Virus record (IMG/VR): IMGVR_UViG_3300037170_000172 | Span: 1-31,889 of that record | Length of the DNA stretch: 31,889 nt | Source of the DNA: a virus | Reading direction: 5' to 3' (one strand) | Shown here: positions 1 to 7,632 of the stretch, piece after piece | Layout: each line of letters begins with the position of its first letter | Numbering within the stretch: the first letter of the stretch is position 1 | The notes under the pieces: generated by a model | What the model saw: the letters and a program-made list of their open reading frames with translations, nothing else | What the model was told of the DNA's origin: nothing | The model's database searches: none | Translations under genes and position numbers: made by a program

Positions 1-427
1 TTACTTCCGTAGTTTGCAACCCACATGTTTGCGCCGCCAAACGCGACCCAGTAAGGGTTCGCGCCTACCGGGTAGGGCCCTGAGGCAACGCCAGACGGAG
101 ATAGCTTCGTTACGTTGTTACTTCCGTAGTTTGCAACCCACATGTTTGCGCCGTCAAACGCGATCCCGCAAGGGTTCGTGCCTACCGGGTAGGGCCCTGA
201 GGCAACGCCAGACGGAGATAGCTTCGTTACGTTGTTACTTCCGTAGTTTGCAACCCACATGTTTGCGCCGTCAAACGCGATCCCGCAAGGCTGCGTCCCT
301 ACCGGGTAGGGCCCTGAGGCAACGCCAGACGGAGATAGCTTCGTTACGTTGTTACTTCCGTAGTTTGCAACCCACATGTTTGCGCCGTCAAACGCGACCC
401 AGTAAGGATGCGTGCCTACCGGGTAGG
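1..427. repeat. 117-bp tandem repeat, about 3.6 copies
   Basis: Units begin at 1, 118, 235 and 352. Each is 117 bp (39 codons) and nearly identical at DNA level, differing mainly in a small window around the codons after PVGT and before AFDG. The fourth unit diverges after about 427. The array continues leftward beyond the window. It encodes the propeller blades of the minus-strand gene. Near-identity including synonymous positions implies recent expansion or gene conversion. Confidence 0.95.
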
Positions 428-512
428 TGCCGTTTACTACCTGCGTAGCTCTGTTGGCAGCACTAACCCTGCCTGCCGTAGCGACGCGACCGGATGCAGT
501 GATGCGCGCCAC
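1..512 (-). CDS. Vgb/NHL-type beta-propeller repeat protein, tail-associated (3' end beyond window)
   Basis: The reading frame is open from a GTG at 512 to the window edge, so the C-terminus is missing. The start is chosen because AGGAG lies about 9 nt upstream and an in-frame stop sits at 546-548. The first 20 or so residues are Ala/Val/Arg rich. They are followed by 39-residue repeats containing VTKLSPSGVASG, YPVGT.P and AFDGANMWVANYGS. This spacing and the FDG.NMWVANYG core are typical of YVTN/NHL/virginiamycin-lyase-like beta-propeller blades. As the last gene of a tail-fibre series it is probably an appendage or receptor-binding protein. The role is inference; the repeat structure is direct. 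A host-like propeller protein acquired as cargo is the alternative. Confidence 0.7.
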   Translation of the reverse strand, partial: MARITASGRVATAGRVSAANRATQVVNGTYPVGTHPYWVAFDGANMWVANYGSNNVTKLSPSGVASGPYPVGTQPCGIAFDGANMWVANYGSNNVTKLSPSGVASGPYPVGTNPCGIAFDGANMWVANYGSNNVTKLSPSGVASGPYPVGANPYWVAFGGANMWVANYGS

Positions 513-621
513 CTTACACCGCTCCTGGGATCGTCTGGTGACTGACTACGAGGCGGCTTGTTGTACCGTCGACGTGTACGGCACGACAGACTCCGGGCGG
601 TGGAAGGATACGTGGCATAAG

Positions 622-1239
622 TTAGACAGCTCCGGTTAGCGTACAGGTCCCCATCGCATTGTTAAACGGCGTAGGGGTAAACGCCGCTCCGTTTGCAATC
701 GCTGGATATTGCTGCTGGAGATTCGCAATTAACGTCGCAACGAACCCAGACCACTGAGCGCCTAGCGCCGCGCCTGCCGCCGCTTGGTTGGCCACCTGTC
801 CGATATTAAACGCGATGCAGCCGACGTCAGCCGCCTGACACTGCTGGATCGTGTACACGGTACCGGGGGCGATAGGGAGAGGAGGAGCGGTCGCGCCGGC
901 CGGCACCCCACCCGAACCGAAGGAGGTCTCCGGCATACCCCACCACCAATAGCCCTGTGTCCCGGAGGCTGCCGCGATATAGTTCCACGTCGAACCACCG
1001 TCCGTGATACCCGAACCGGTACCCGTAGGACCTCCGCTTGCCGCTGTCGTTCCGGGGGTCGTGCACTCGTAGATGCGGCCACCGTTAACGCAATACCACC
1101 CGGCTGGAGTAGGAGTGCCCGCAAGCCACGCAGGCGGCAACCACATCACAACTCCATATAGATTGTGCGCGCCCGTCGGCATGCCACTGGCATCCAAAAC
1201 CACCTGATCGACGTAGCAGAAGTCGTATTGCGTGGTCAC
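622..1239 (-). CDS. putative tail fibre/appendage protein
   Basis: This is a 205-aa protein starting GTG, with a purine-rich AGTGAGG just upstream that overlaps the end of the preceding gene region. The middle is Gly/Thr/Ser rich and contains WYCVNGGRIYECTTPG followed by GITDGGSTWNYI. This short motif is of a kind I associate with phage tail-fibre modules, where one such domain precedes variable tips. Four Cys are scattered through the protein. It lies six nt downstream of another appendage gene and just upstream of the beta-propeller gene, at the distal end of the tail operon. No catalytic motif is visible. The assignment as a structural appendage comes from position and composition. Confidence 0.6.
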   Translation of the reverse strand: MTTQYDFCYVDQVVLDASGMPTGAHNLYGVVMWLPPAWLAGTPTPAGWYCVNGGRIYECTTPGTTAASGGPTGTGSGITDGGSTWNYIAAASGTQGYWWWGMPETSFGSGGVPAGATAPPLPIAPGTVYTIQQCQAADVGCIAFNIGQVANQAAAGAALGAQWSGFVATLIANLQQQYPAIANGAAFTPTPFNNAMGTCTLTGAV

Positions 1240-1245
1240 GTGGCC

Positions 1246-2184
1246 TCACTTGAAGAAAGGGGTGTAGTAGACTTTTTGATTCGTCTGAAGAGTGCCACCT
1301 GCGGCCGTGGTCATGTCTGCGAGCCCGATGGCCGCAAGCTGTACAGGTGCCGGGAATGTGACCGTGATCGTCGAGTTGGCGGGCACCGTGATAGGTGGCA
1401 CTACCGACGGACTTCCGGCCGCCGGGGTGTTGGTGGCGACCAAGAAAATGAAGTGCGCCGACGAGTCGATGTTCGTCAGCATCAGCCCGTAAACGTTGCC
1501 GGCGCTCGACTTGATCCCTCCAACGCCGGAGGACGCGAACAGGGTGCTTGTCGGCGTAATCCCGTAAGCGCTCGCCGCGTTCGGTTTGGGCGCAATGGCA
1601 GCGACGCCATTGGGGTTGTCCTCGTAGACTGGCGCGTCGTCCGCTGTCGTTCCGACTCGTAGATTACCACCCGAGTCGAAGAGCAATCCCGCAGTCAGCG
1701 TCAGGGCCATCGTGCCAGAGATAGAGCCGGATACCTGAACCTGATATGCGACGGCGCCCGCCACCTGCGTGATCGTACCCGTTGCCGCTGCGTTGGCGCC
1801 TCCAGACAATACGATCGAACTCTGCGCCGTGCCTCCGGTAGGCGTCATCGTGGTCGCCGTCCACGTCGTGCCGTTTAGCGAGTAGTATGGCGTCAGGGTA
1901 CCCACGAGGCCGTTCGCTGGGTACGAGTACGAGATCGGCGCGTAGCCCTGCGGGGTAACCGTAGCAATCGTCGCCGACGAGGTGAGCGTCGTCGCGGTCT
2001 GCACCCCGAGCACGGTCGTGAGAGTGGCCCCAGCGAGCGTTACGCTTCCGATCAAATTGGCGCCGGCTGGCAGCGGACTGTTTGTCGTAACCACCCCCGG
2101 GCTCGCCGCGGTGAACAGCGAGGCGCCGGTTGGGTCGACGGCGTGGACGTTTTGCGGCTGGCCGCTGTACGGAGATTGAGCCAT
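1246..2184 (-). CDS. putative tail fibre/appendage protein, Thr/Ala/Ser rich
   Basis: This is a 312-aa protein with an ATG preceded by AAAGGA at good spacing. It is rich in T, A, S, G and V, with a low-charge beta-type composition and repeated phrases such as GAT.T and TGT. The region around residues 85-160 (YYSLNGTTWTATT, then VAYQVQVSGSISGTMALTLT) reads as a beta-sandwich typical of phage fibre modules. The C-terminal 100 residues contain a further beta module (SSAHFIFLVATNTPAAG, then TITVTFPAPV) resembling small decoration-type domains. It belongs to the distal late operon. The exact function and partner are unknown. Confidence 0.6.
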   Translation of the reverse strand: MAQSPYSGQPQNVHAVDPTGASLFTAASPGVVTTNSPLPAGANLIGSVTLAGATLTTVLGVQTATTLTSSATIATVTPQGYAPISYSYPANGLVGTLTPYYSLNGTTWTATTMTPTGGTAQSSIVLSGGANAAATGTITQVAGAVAYQVQVSGSISGTMALTLTAGLLFDSGGNLRVGTTADDAPVYEDNPNGVAAIAPKPNAASAYGITPTSTLFASSGVGGIKSSAGNVYGLMLTNIDSSAHFIFLVATNTPAAGSPSVVPPITVPANSTITVTFPAPVQLAAIGLADMTTAAGGTLQTNQKVYYTPFFK

Positions 2185-2293
2185 GGGGTTCCTTTCGTCG
2201 GACCCGGATTGTGTAAGGGCTCGCGATGCTCAATGTCGGCGTTTTAAGGCATGGCGGGGCGAAGTATCAGTTTGCAGGATTCGTTACCATCTG
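2185..2293. other. intergenic segment between two fibre genes (109 nt)
   Basis: This is one of the larger gaps in the tail-fibre region. On the minus strand it carries the SD AAAGGA of the downstream gene. Across its border with the upstream gene there is a GCAGGA...TCCTGC pair with a long loop. No convincing U-tract or promoter is visible, so I make no terminator call. Confidence 0.4.
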
Positions 2294-3400
2294 TCAGGGT
2301 CCTGCGATTTTGTAATGTGTATTGTTATAATGCCAGTACAGGTCTCCAGCTTGAGATCCTGGAGGCTGACCAGCAATCGCGACGGCGTATAGAATGCCGG
2401 TGTTCGCCCCCGTGGCATATGGCACAGCTGAACCGATAGTAGGAATCCAAACCACGTTGGCTGCTCCGCCAAACAACGGGCTACCAACGCCAAGGGCGAT
2501 GTTGCCCACCGAAGATCCGGAGGCGCCGCCTTGAATCTGCACATACCCACCCTGTGCAGAGGTCCCATTCCCGCCGGAAACTATAACGTTACCACCGGTG
2601 CTAGACGCAGCGCCGGCGCCCGCGCTGATCCCGATCGACTGGCCCGAGTTTGAGGACGCCCCGGTCGTGATCCAGAGCACGTTGGCCGACGTTCCGGATG
2701 TGGTTTTGATCTGGGGGCTGCCCACGGACCCAGTGCTCGAGAGTGCCGCAGCTGCCACAGTCACAGTATCGAAGGCGCAGTTTCCCGATCCGTCGCGCTC
2801 GACGAGGGTCGACGCTGTGGCCGCGGAGGTAGCACCGTTCAGTAGCGTAGTAAAGCTAGTTTTTAGCTGTATGTCATGCGCGTTGACGACGATCGAGTTG
2901 TCAGCGTTCTGCCCGACGGAGTAGACTCCTCCGATGTAGTTGAGGCCTGCACCAGCACCCGCCTGTGGCCCCATAGCGTTTCGCAGCATTGGGTTGAGGG
3001 TCGACAGCCACCCGAAGGCCGCCGACCCCTCCATCGTCTCGCCGAACGCACACACCCGGTATCCGTTCCCGGTCAGGGCGTAGACCGTGAGCGTCGTTGT
3101 TAGCGTTGGATCGACAACGCCGTTGCTGTTGATCCCGCCGTTGACCTGGCTCTGGAACCGCAGCGCGGAGCCCGCGGCGGGTGCGGGGAACGTCGCCGTG
3201 TAGGTCACCTGACTGATAGTGAGTGACGCGTTGACGGCCGCTGTCGTGTTGAGCTCGTCGGTGCCTACGCAGGTGAGCGTCCAGGGGCCTACTCCGGCCG
3301 GCGAGGCTAGCGCGACGGTGACCGTGGATGGCGTCGAGACGTTCACCCCGTTGATCGTGGAGGAGCCGTTGACATTGCAAAGCGGGGAAGGGGTTGACAT
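2294..3400 (-). CDS. tail fibre protein
   Basis: This 368-aa protein starts at an ATG 17 nt after the previous stop. Residues 1-90 look like an Ig-like/beta-sandwich module (STVTVALASPAGVGPWTLTC). The centre contains the common fibre phrases LVERDGSGNCAFDTVTV and SVGSPQIKTTSG, followed by a Gly/Ser-rich GG.V.VSGGNG segment that resembles a repetitive beta-helix shaft. The C-terminus (GDLYWHYNNTHYKIAGP) is a typical fibre end. The VERDGSGN phrase recurs in long tail fibres of many myoviruses. It probably attaches to the baseplate wedge and contacts the host surface. The function is inferred from position and these motifs. Confidence 0.75.
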   Translation of the reverse strand: MSTPSPLCNVNGSSTINGVNVSTPSTVTVALASPAGVGPWTLTCVGTDELNTTAAVNASLTISQVTYTATFPAPAAGSALRFQSQVNGGINSNGVVDPTLTTTLTVYALTGNGYRVCAFGETMEGSAAFGWLSTLNPMLRNAMGPQAGAGAGLNYIGGVYSVGQNADNSIVVNAHDIQLKTSFTTLLNGATSAATASTLVERDGSGNCAFDTVTVAAAALSSTGSVGSPQIKTTSGTSANVLWITTGASSNSGQSIGISAGAGAASSTGGNVIVSGGNGTSAQGGYVQIQGGASGSSVGNIALGVGSPLFGGAANVVWIPTIGSAVPYATGANTGILYAVAIAGQPPGSQAGDLYWHYNNTHYKIAGP

Positions 3401-3417
3401 GTCACATCCCAGTCAGG

Positions 3418-3960
3418 TCAGTACGGGCACGTCACTTTCGACGCGGCGTTGATAAACATGTTTGCGCCAATCTTAATCACCACGAAGGAGTAGGTGGTAG
3501 TATCCCACGCTGCTGCGCTTGGGGTTCCCGCACTGCCTAGCTGAAGGCTAAACCCGTAGTCTATCTGAAACGTGACGGCGTGCCCTGTCCCGTCTTGTAT
3601 TATGACGAGGTACAGACTTTGCCCTGGTGTCGCGTTTTTGATGTACACCGTCGTCGCGCCAGTGATCGGCCCGACAACGTAGGTGTTCGTCAAGGAGTAG
3701 TCGCACGTGACGAGTCCTGAATATGTGGTCGAGTTGGTGATGCTGCACATCAATGCCGCGTCTACGACGACGTTGACGAACTGCTCCGCGCCTGTGTGCG
3801 TATTGTTGCCAGTGAACGATAGGGCTGAGGCGACCGTGTCCGTTTGCCCGCTGCGTTTATCCACCGCATAGGCGGCGTTGAGATCCATCGCGTTGGCCTG
3901 CGACGACGTTAGCTTGTTGTTGGTGCCCCAACCCGCTGGGTTAACTCTGCTTAGACTCAC
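3418..3960 (-). CDS. tail fibre/baseplate-attachment protein
   Basis: This 180-aa protein begins GTG inside a GTGA overlap with the stop of the upstream gp48-like gene, so translation is probably coupled. The N-terminus (NPAGWGTNNKLTSSQANAMDLNAAYAVDKRSGQ) resembles the conserved N-terminal attachment segment of many fibre proteins (LTS.QaN.mD.n...a.dk). The remainder is a beta-rich domain ending ...ASKVTCPY. It follows the last baseplate wedge gene directly, which fits an adaptor joining fibres to the baseplate. No enzymatic signature is seen. Confidence 0.65.
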   Translation of the reverse strand: MSLSRVNPAGWGTNNKLTSSQANAMDLNAAYAVDKRSGQTDTVASALSFTGNNTHTGAEQFVNVVVDAALMCSITNSTTYSGLVTCDYSLTNTYVVGPITGATTVYIKNATPGQSLYLVIIQDGTGHAVTFQIDYGFSLQLGSAGTPSAAAWDTTTYSFVVIKIGANMFINAASKVTCPY

Positions 3961-4649
3961 GAGTCGAACCTTTCGTTATCGAGGTTGTGCGGGTCATCCA
4001 ACACAAAGCCGGCTCCGGAGGCCCCGTCGCGGAACCAATCCCACGTCGCCCACGCAGGAAGTAGGTCGTCCACCGCCTGCGCGACCTGTCCAGCGAGCGC
4101 ATAGAACGTGTAGTCCGGCATAGACGCAGGCGGAGCCAATCCGATCGCGATGTGCGCCACCGAGGACGTCCACGGCCCATCAGGAAGCGTCACGCCTCCT
4201 GGTATCGTGGCGCCGCCAGGCACCGAGCCTACGGCCTGCGCGGAGGACGTCGGCACTAGGCCGGTAAACACGCTCCCGAGAGCAGCTTGTAAGAAGTCCC
4301 TCACCACCTGCAAGGTCGGCGGCGCCATCCAAGCGGCAAGCCTGGCCACGAGCGCCGCGCGGCGGTCCGCGTCGGTAGCTCCTGCAAGCGGCGTCACCCC
4401 GTCAATAGCTTCCCAGCGCGACAAAAACACGGTCGCCCTAGAGCGGTCCCATTGCTTCGCGAGCTGCTCATTGAGGTGCCACAGGTAGGCGATCGCCCGA
4501 GCCTCCGCGAACCGCTCCGCGTACACAAACGAGTCCACGTCCTTCGCGAACGCCGTGCCGTCGGAGTCGAGGAGGGAATCGAGGATGACCTCCTCGATGT
4601 GCCCGGCCTCCGCGCCGAACGTGCTAGGGGACGGGTTAAAGCCGCTCAT
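3957..4649 (-). CDS. gp48-like baseplate wedge/tail protein (DUF2313/YmfQ-like)
   Basis: This 230-aa protein has an ATG immediately after the TAA of the upstream gene. It lies two genes downstream of baseplate J, where Mu-like phages carry gp48. The N-terminal half has the DAFAKD..S.VYAERFAEARAIAYLWHLNEQLAKQ type of helix and RRAALVARLA (about residues 90-100), typical of the DUF2313 layout in which an LPPG or RR...L motif precedes a helical arm. The C-terminal half is beta-rich. It probably closes the wedge and helps anchor fibres. Family membership rests on position plus weak motif similarity. Confidence 0.6.
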   Translation of the reverse strand: MSGFNPSPSTFGAEAGHIEEVILDSLLDSDGTAFAKDVDSFVYAERFAEARAIAYLWHLNEQLAKQWDRSRATVFLSRWEAIDGVTPLAGATDADRRAALVARLAAWMAPPTLQVVRDFLQAALGSVFTGLVPTSSAQAVGSVPGGATIPGGVTLPDGPWTSSVAHIAIGLAPPASMPDYTFYALAGQVAQAVDDLLPAWATWDWFRDGASGAGFVLDDPHNLDNERFDS

Positions 4650-5114
4650 TTACCACACCAGGACCCCAACCCCAGCGGGCGGGTCCGTGGCGGCTCCGGT
4701 GCTTGATAGGCTCACCGTGGCCGTCGCAGTGTTAGGGCCTGTGACCGCCACGCAGATGTCGTAGGCGACCGTTTCCGCGTTGCCAATGGCCATCTGCAGA
4801 TTGAGCCCCCAGGTCTCTCCGCGCGCATCCGTAACCGTCGTTGGCCATGTGATTGCGAAGACGCCAGCGCTCGAGCGCGTGACCGTGGGCGGCGTTCCGT
4901 TCCCCCACACCGCATCTTGACTGGCCACCGTGACTACGCCGCCCGAGTAAGTCCACCGCACGCGGGCTCGGGGGCACATGCGGGTCATTGCGGCGGTGTC
5001 CTGCCGCTGTTCGTTCGCGAGGCTGGCGTCGAGGTCCGTCGTAGGATCCTCCACCGGGTTCGCGTTATGCAGCTCGCCGCCGTAGGTGGTGTAGGTCGCA
5101 GGGGTAGGCAGCAT
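4650..5114 (-). CDS. tail/baseplate-associated protein, unknown
   Basis: This 154-aa protein has an ATG one nt after the baseplate J stop. It begins with a short charged N-terminal segment (ELHNANPVEDPTTDLDASLANEQRQDTAAM). A beta-rich domain follows, from RARVRWTYSGGVVTV to ATVSLSSTGAA, ending in GVGVLVW. It looks like a small beta-sandwich structural protein. Lying between gpJ-like and gp48-like genes, it is probably a baseplate accessory. I do not recognise a named family. Confidence 0.55.
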   Translation of the reverse strand: MLPTPATYTTYGGELHNANPVEDPTTDLDASLANEQRQDTAAMTRMCPRARVRWTYSGGVVTVASQDAVWGNGTPPTVTRSSAGVFAITWPTTVTDARGETWGLNLQMAIGNAETVAYDICVAVTGPNTATATVSLSSTGAATDPPAGVGVLVW

Positions 5115-5115
5115 G

Positions 5116-6606
5116 TTATCCCGGGTAGATTCCGATTCGTTGGGGGACGAAGATATTTGGCGTGTTCGCGATCGACGTGGGCAACGGCGGCGTCACGGCG
5201 CTCTGGTAGAGGTAGCTGGCCGATGCTACCTCCTGGCCGGCGTTCTCCAGGTTGCGCAAGAATGGGCCGGTGAGCGAATATGGCCAGCTCTGAATGGGGA
5301 TCGGGCGACGGTAGGCGCGCGGCAGCAGCGCGGCGGCGTTCGTTTTCTCGCCGGGCCCCATCGCGTTGAAGCCCGCGAGAACCGCTGCGATGTACGTCGG
5401 CATGTTCGTCGCGTTGGGGAACACGTAGTCCCCTGCCGCAATCGTCACGCCGTTGTTGCTCACGAAGGGGGTGTCGATCGTGATCGTGTACGGGTTCGTG
5501 CCGGTGAAGGAGAGTACGGTTGCGGACCGCAAGTTCCAGTCGTCCTGCGACAGCCAACAGGCCTGAGACCCCACGATCGGGGGCGTGTCGGAGCTGACCG
5601 TAAAAACCGTGGAGTTCGTGACGGCGGATGCAGCGACATACCCAGTCGACGCCTGCACGGGGAACGGGTTGGCATCGGTCCAGCCGCCTCCGGGGCCCGG
5701 GGGACTGGCTGTCGTGGAGGCCGGAAGGGACATCGAGAACGCGACAGACACCTGGTAGTTGGCGACCGTCGTCACGACGATCTCGATTCCCTCGTCGTAT
5801 TGCGACAATACGGCAGGCGCCGTCACGTTGGTGAGCGTGAGCGAGTCCACGTCGCGGTTGGTGTTCGTCGACGTCGTAGACCTGGTCACGGCGACGTGAA
5901 GGGTGGACGGGCCATTCGCCGCCTGGTACACGAAAGCCTGCTGAACGGCGACCGTGGAGTCCTCCGCGAACTGCTTCGCGCTGGCCCAGTTCGACCCGTT
6001 GGGCGGGTTGCGCAGACGCGACAGCAGGCGCGTGCGCAAGTCCTCGTAGGCGTCTGCGTCGCGCCCCTGCGTGAGACCACCTGTAGCGACCGATGCCGTG
6101 GGCTGGACGTAGGGGGGCGGCGCCACCCATCGCAGCGGGGTGCCTGCGGGAACGTTCGTCGAGGCGCCTGTGCTGACCGCGACCACGGGGACGCTGGACC
6201 CGTTGGCGTACTGGCCACCCACCGCCACCTGATAGGTGAGTCCGGACGGGTCGATCAGCTGGGAGCCCTGGACGATGCCCACCGCACTCGTTACGGTTGA
6301 CGCCAGGGTTACGGAGCCCACGGAGGGGCCAGCGGCGCGCAGCGCGATACCGTATTGGGCTGCGACGCGCACAAGATCGTCGGCCTGCGCGGAGTCCGGC
6401 ATCTGCGCGTCTGCGACCGCGGGGACTGCCACCGCGGCGGCGTAAATCTGCTGCGCGAGCGACCGGGACCGGATGTAGATTTCGGTGCCCTTGCTGGTGT
6501 TGGGCTGCGTGACGCCTCGCTGCTTTAGGCCGTTAGCATAGGTTCGGAGGTAATCGTCACCGATCTGGTCTGGCGTCTTGATCGTGAGGCTTTGCAGGGT
6601 AGTCAT
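5116..6606 (-). CDS. baseplate protein J-like (Mu gp47-like)
   Basis: This 496-aa protein takes the ATG at 6606, overlapping the upstream stop by four nt (ATGA), as its start. The N-terminus (SLTIKTPDQIGDDYLRTYANGLKQRGV) and the R-S-R-SLAQQIYA.AVAV..VADAQMPDSA segment fit baseplate J-like proteins. So does the LTQGRDADAYEDLRTRLLSRLRNPPNGSNW segment near residues 185-215, where the conserved E.DE..R.R....-N pattern with a following NW/Gly is visible. The remaining part is repeated beta-sandwich arms. J-like proteins form the wedge ring. The length matches large Mu gp47 relatives that carry insertions. Confidence 0.85.
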   Translation of the reverse strand: MTTLQSLTIKTPDQIGDDYLRTYANGLKQRGVTQPNTSKGTEIYIRSRSLAQQIYAAAVAVPAVADAQMPDSAQADDLVRVAAQYGIALRAAGPSVGSVTLASTVTSAVGIVQGSQLIDPSGLTYQVAVGGQYANGSSVPVVAVSTGASTNVPAGTPLRWVAPPPYVQPTASVATGGLTQGRDADAYEDLRTRLLSRLRNPPNGSNWASAKQFAEDSTVAVQQAFVYQAANGPSTLHVAVTRSTTSTNTNRDVDSLTLTNVTAPAVLSQYDEGIEIVVTTVANYQVSVAFSMSLPASTTASPPGPGGGWTDANPFPVQASTGYVAASAVTNSTVFTVSSDTPPIVGSQACWLSQDDWNLRSATVLSFTGTNPYTITIDTPFVSNNGVTIAAGDYVFPNATNMPTYIAAVLAGFNAMGPGEKTNAAALLPRAYRRPIPIQSWPYSLTGPFLRNLENAGQEVASASYLYQSAVTPPLPTSIANTPNIFVPQRIGIYPG

Positions 6607-7070
6607 ACGATGGTCGTGTCCGTCTGCCCCGTAGAGGTGGCGCGCCACTTCACCAGGCGGCGGAAGCTGCCCGGCGCAACCTGTTGCGTCTGAACGCTTA
6701 TGAGCTGCACGATGCCCACGTCGGTAAGAGGACTGAGCGCTGCGACGACGGCCTGACGTTGCAGGGCGAGCAGGTTGGGCGTCACGGTTCCGCCGGGCGC
6801 CTGCAACCCGATGTCCTGCACCACACACGAGCCGAGCTGTGTACGAAGGGCAAGGTACACCTGTTGCTGCACAGAATCGCAACCGAGGCGATTGCCGTAG
6901 CCATCGAGGAGGTAGTCACCCGTCGTCGGGTCGAGGGCGACGGCATCGCCAGGTGTCCCGTCCGGCTTCAAAAGCGGAACCACGGTTTGTGGGGGCGTAC
7001 TCGCCGGCACACCGAAGCCAGCCGGCGAAGAGCCTGCGGGGCACGCGCCAGCACCAAGAGCCGGCGTCAT
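6603..7070 (-). CDS. Mu gp46/gp25-like baseplate protein
   Basis: This 155-aa protein starts ATG in an ATGA overlap with the spike gene's stop. The central segment (DYLLDGYGNRLGCDSVQQQVYLALRTQLGSCVVQDIGLQAP) has the T4 gp25/GpW pattern of a short beta strand followed by a QQV..ALRT.LG helix. The C-terminal strand-helix pair (GIVQLISVQTQQV, then FRRLVKWRATSTGQTDTTIV) also fits. It is located between the spike and baseplate J, exactly the gp45-gp46-gp47 order. The N-terminal 35 residues are Pro/Gly rich and longer than usual. Confidence 0.8.
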   Translation of the reverse strand: MTPALGAGACPAGSSPAGFGVPASTPPQTVVPLLKPDGTPGDAVALDPTTGDYLLDGYGNRLGCDSVQQQVYLALRTQLGSCVVQDIGLQAPGGTVTPNLLALQRQAVVAALSPLTDVGIVQLISVQTQQVAPGSFRRLVKWRATSTGQTDTTIV

Positions 7071-7630
7071 GTCAGCTGCACCTTGCTCGAGGCCGTCGCC
7101 CCTGGACTCGTGTAAGGGCTCGCAAACGAGGCTCCCCCGGTGCCTGGGATGAACGAAGAGAACGCTTGCGCAATCTTCCCGAGCTCTGTCTGCACCTTCG
7201 AATCCAGGGGGGCCTTGTCCCCCGCGGCGCCTAGCACGACATTGCCGACGACGTTGACCGTGCCTCCCGTGATCGTAATGGTGCCGTCTTGCAGCAGGAT
7301 GCGCGTGGTCCCCGTGCCGTCAGCGCCTGGCGCGAAGATCGCTACCTCCCCGTCGGCGAGCGCGATGTTCACGCGGAGGTCACGGTAGGCAATTGCGACG
7401 TCGTTCGAGCCCTGATTGATTGTGATCGCCTGGCAGCTGTGCTGCTGCGGCACCGCCTTGGCTGGGCGCGCGATGAGACCGATGGGGCCCCAGAACTCAA
7501 CGTTGTCCGACGCGACCTCTTCGTTCACGACGTCGCCCGTCTGCCCAAGCACAGTACCCTGTGATCCCTGGTTGGTGCCCAGGATGTCGGCGCCGAGCGA
7601 GAAGGTGTCGTCTTTCTGTGTGGGGGGCAT
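7067..7630 (-). CDS. baseplate spike protein (Mu gp45-like)
   Basis: This 187-aa protein has an ATG at 7630, two nt after the hub gene stop. It carries the core ITITGGTVNVVGNVVLGA and the EVAIFAPGADGTGTTRILLQDGTITI stretch, characteristic of Mu gp45-type trimeric beta-helix spikes. An OB-like N-terminal region precedes it (QTGDVVNEEVASDNVEFWGPIGLIARP). A short helical tail (KVQTELGKIAQAFSSF) follows the helix. The spike pierces the outer membrane at the tip of a contractile tail. I see no obvious HxH iron-binding tip, so the metal site is uncertain. Confidence 0.8.
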   Translation of the reverse strand: MPPTQKDDTFSLGADILGTNQGSQGTVLGQTGDVVNEEVASDNVEFWGPIGLIARPAKAVPQQHSCQAITINQGSNDVAIAYRDLRVNIALADGEVAIFAPGADGTGTTRILLQDGTITITGGTVNVVGNVVLGAAGDKAPLDSKVQTELGKIAQAFSSFIPGTGGASFASPYTSPGATASSKVQLT

Positions 7631-7632
7631 GG

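Noticed and set aside
1-427. CRISPR array at the left-edge repeats
   Set aside because: Units are 117 bp with no unique spacers, and the sequence is translated in frame.
14-448. Plus-strand frame across the 117-bp repeats
   Set aside because: Reads as basic Arg/Gln/Leu repeats without a family; the minus-strand frame gives typical propeller blades.
4985-6300. Long open frames on both strands within the baseplate J gene
   Set aside because: Arg/Gly-rich shadows of GC-rich coding DNA; the baseplate J frame explains the sequence.
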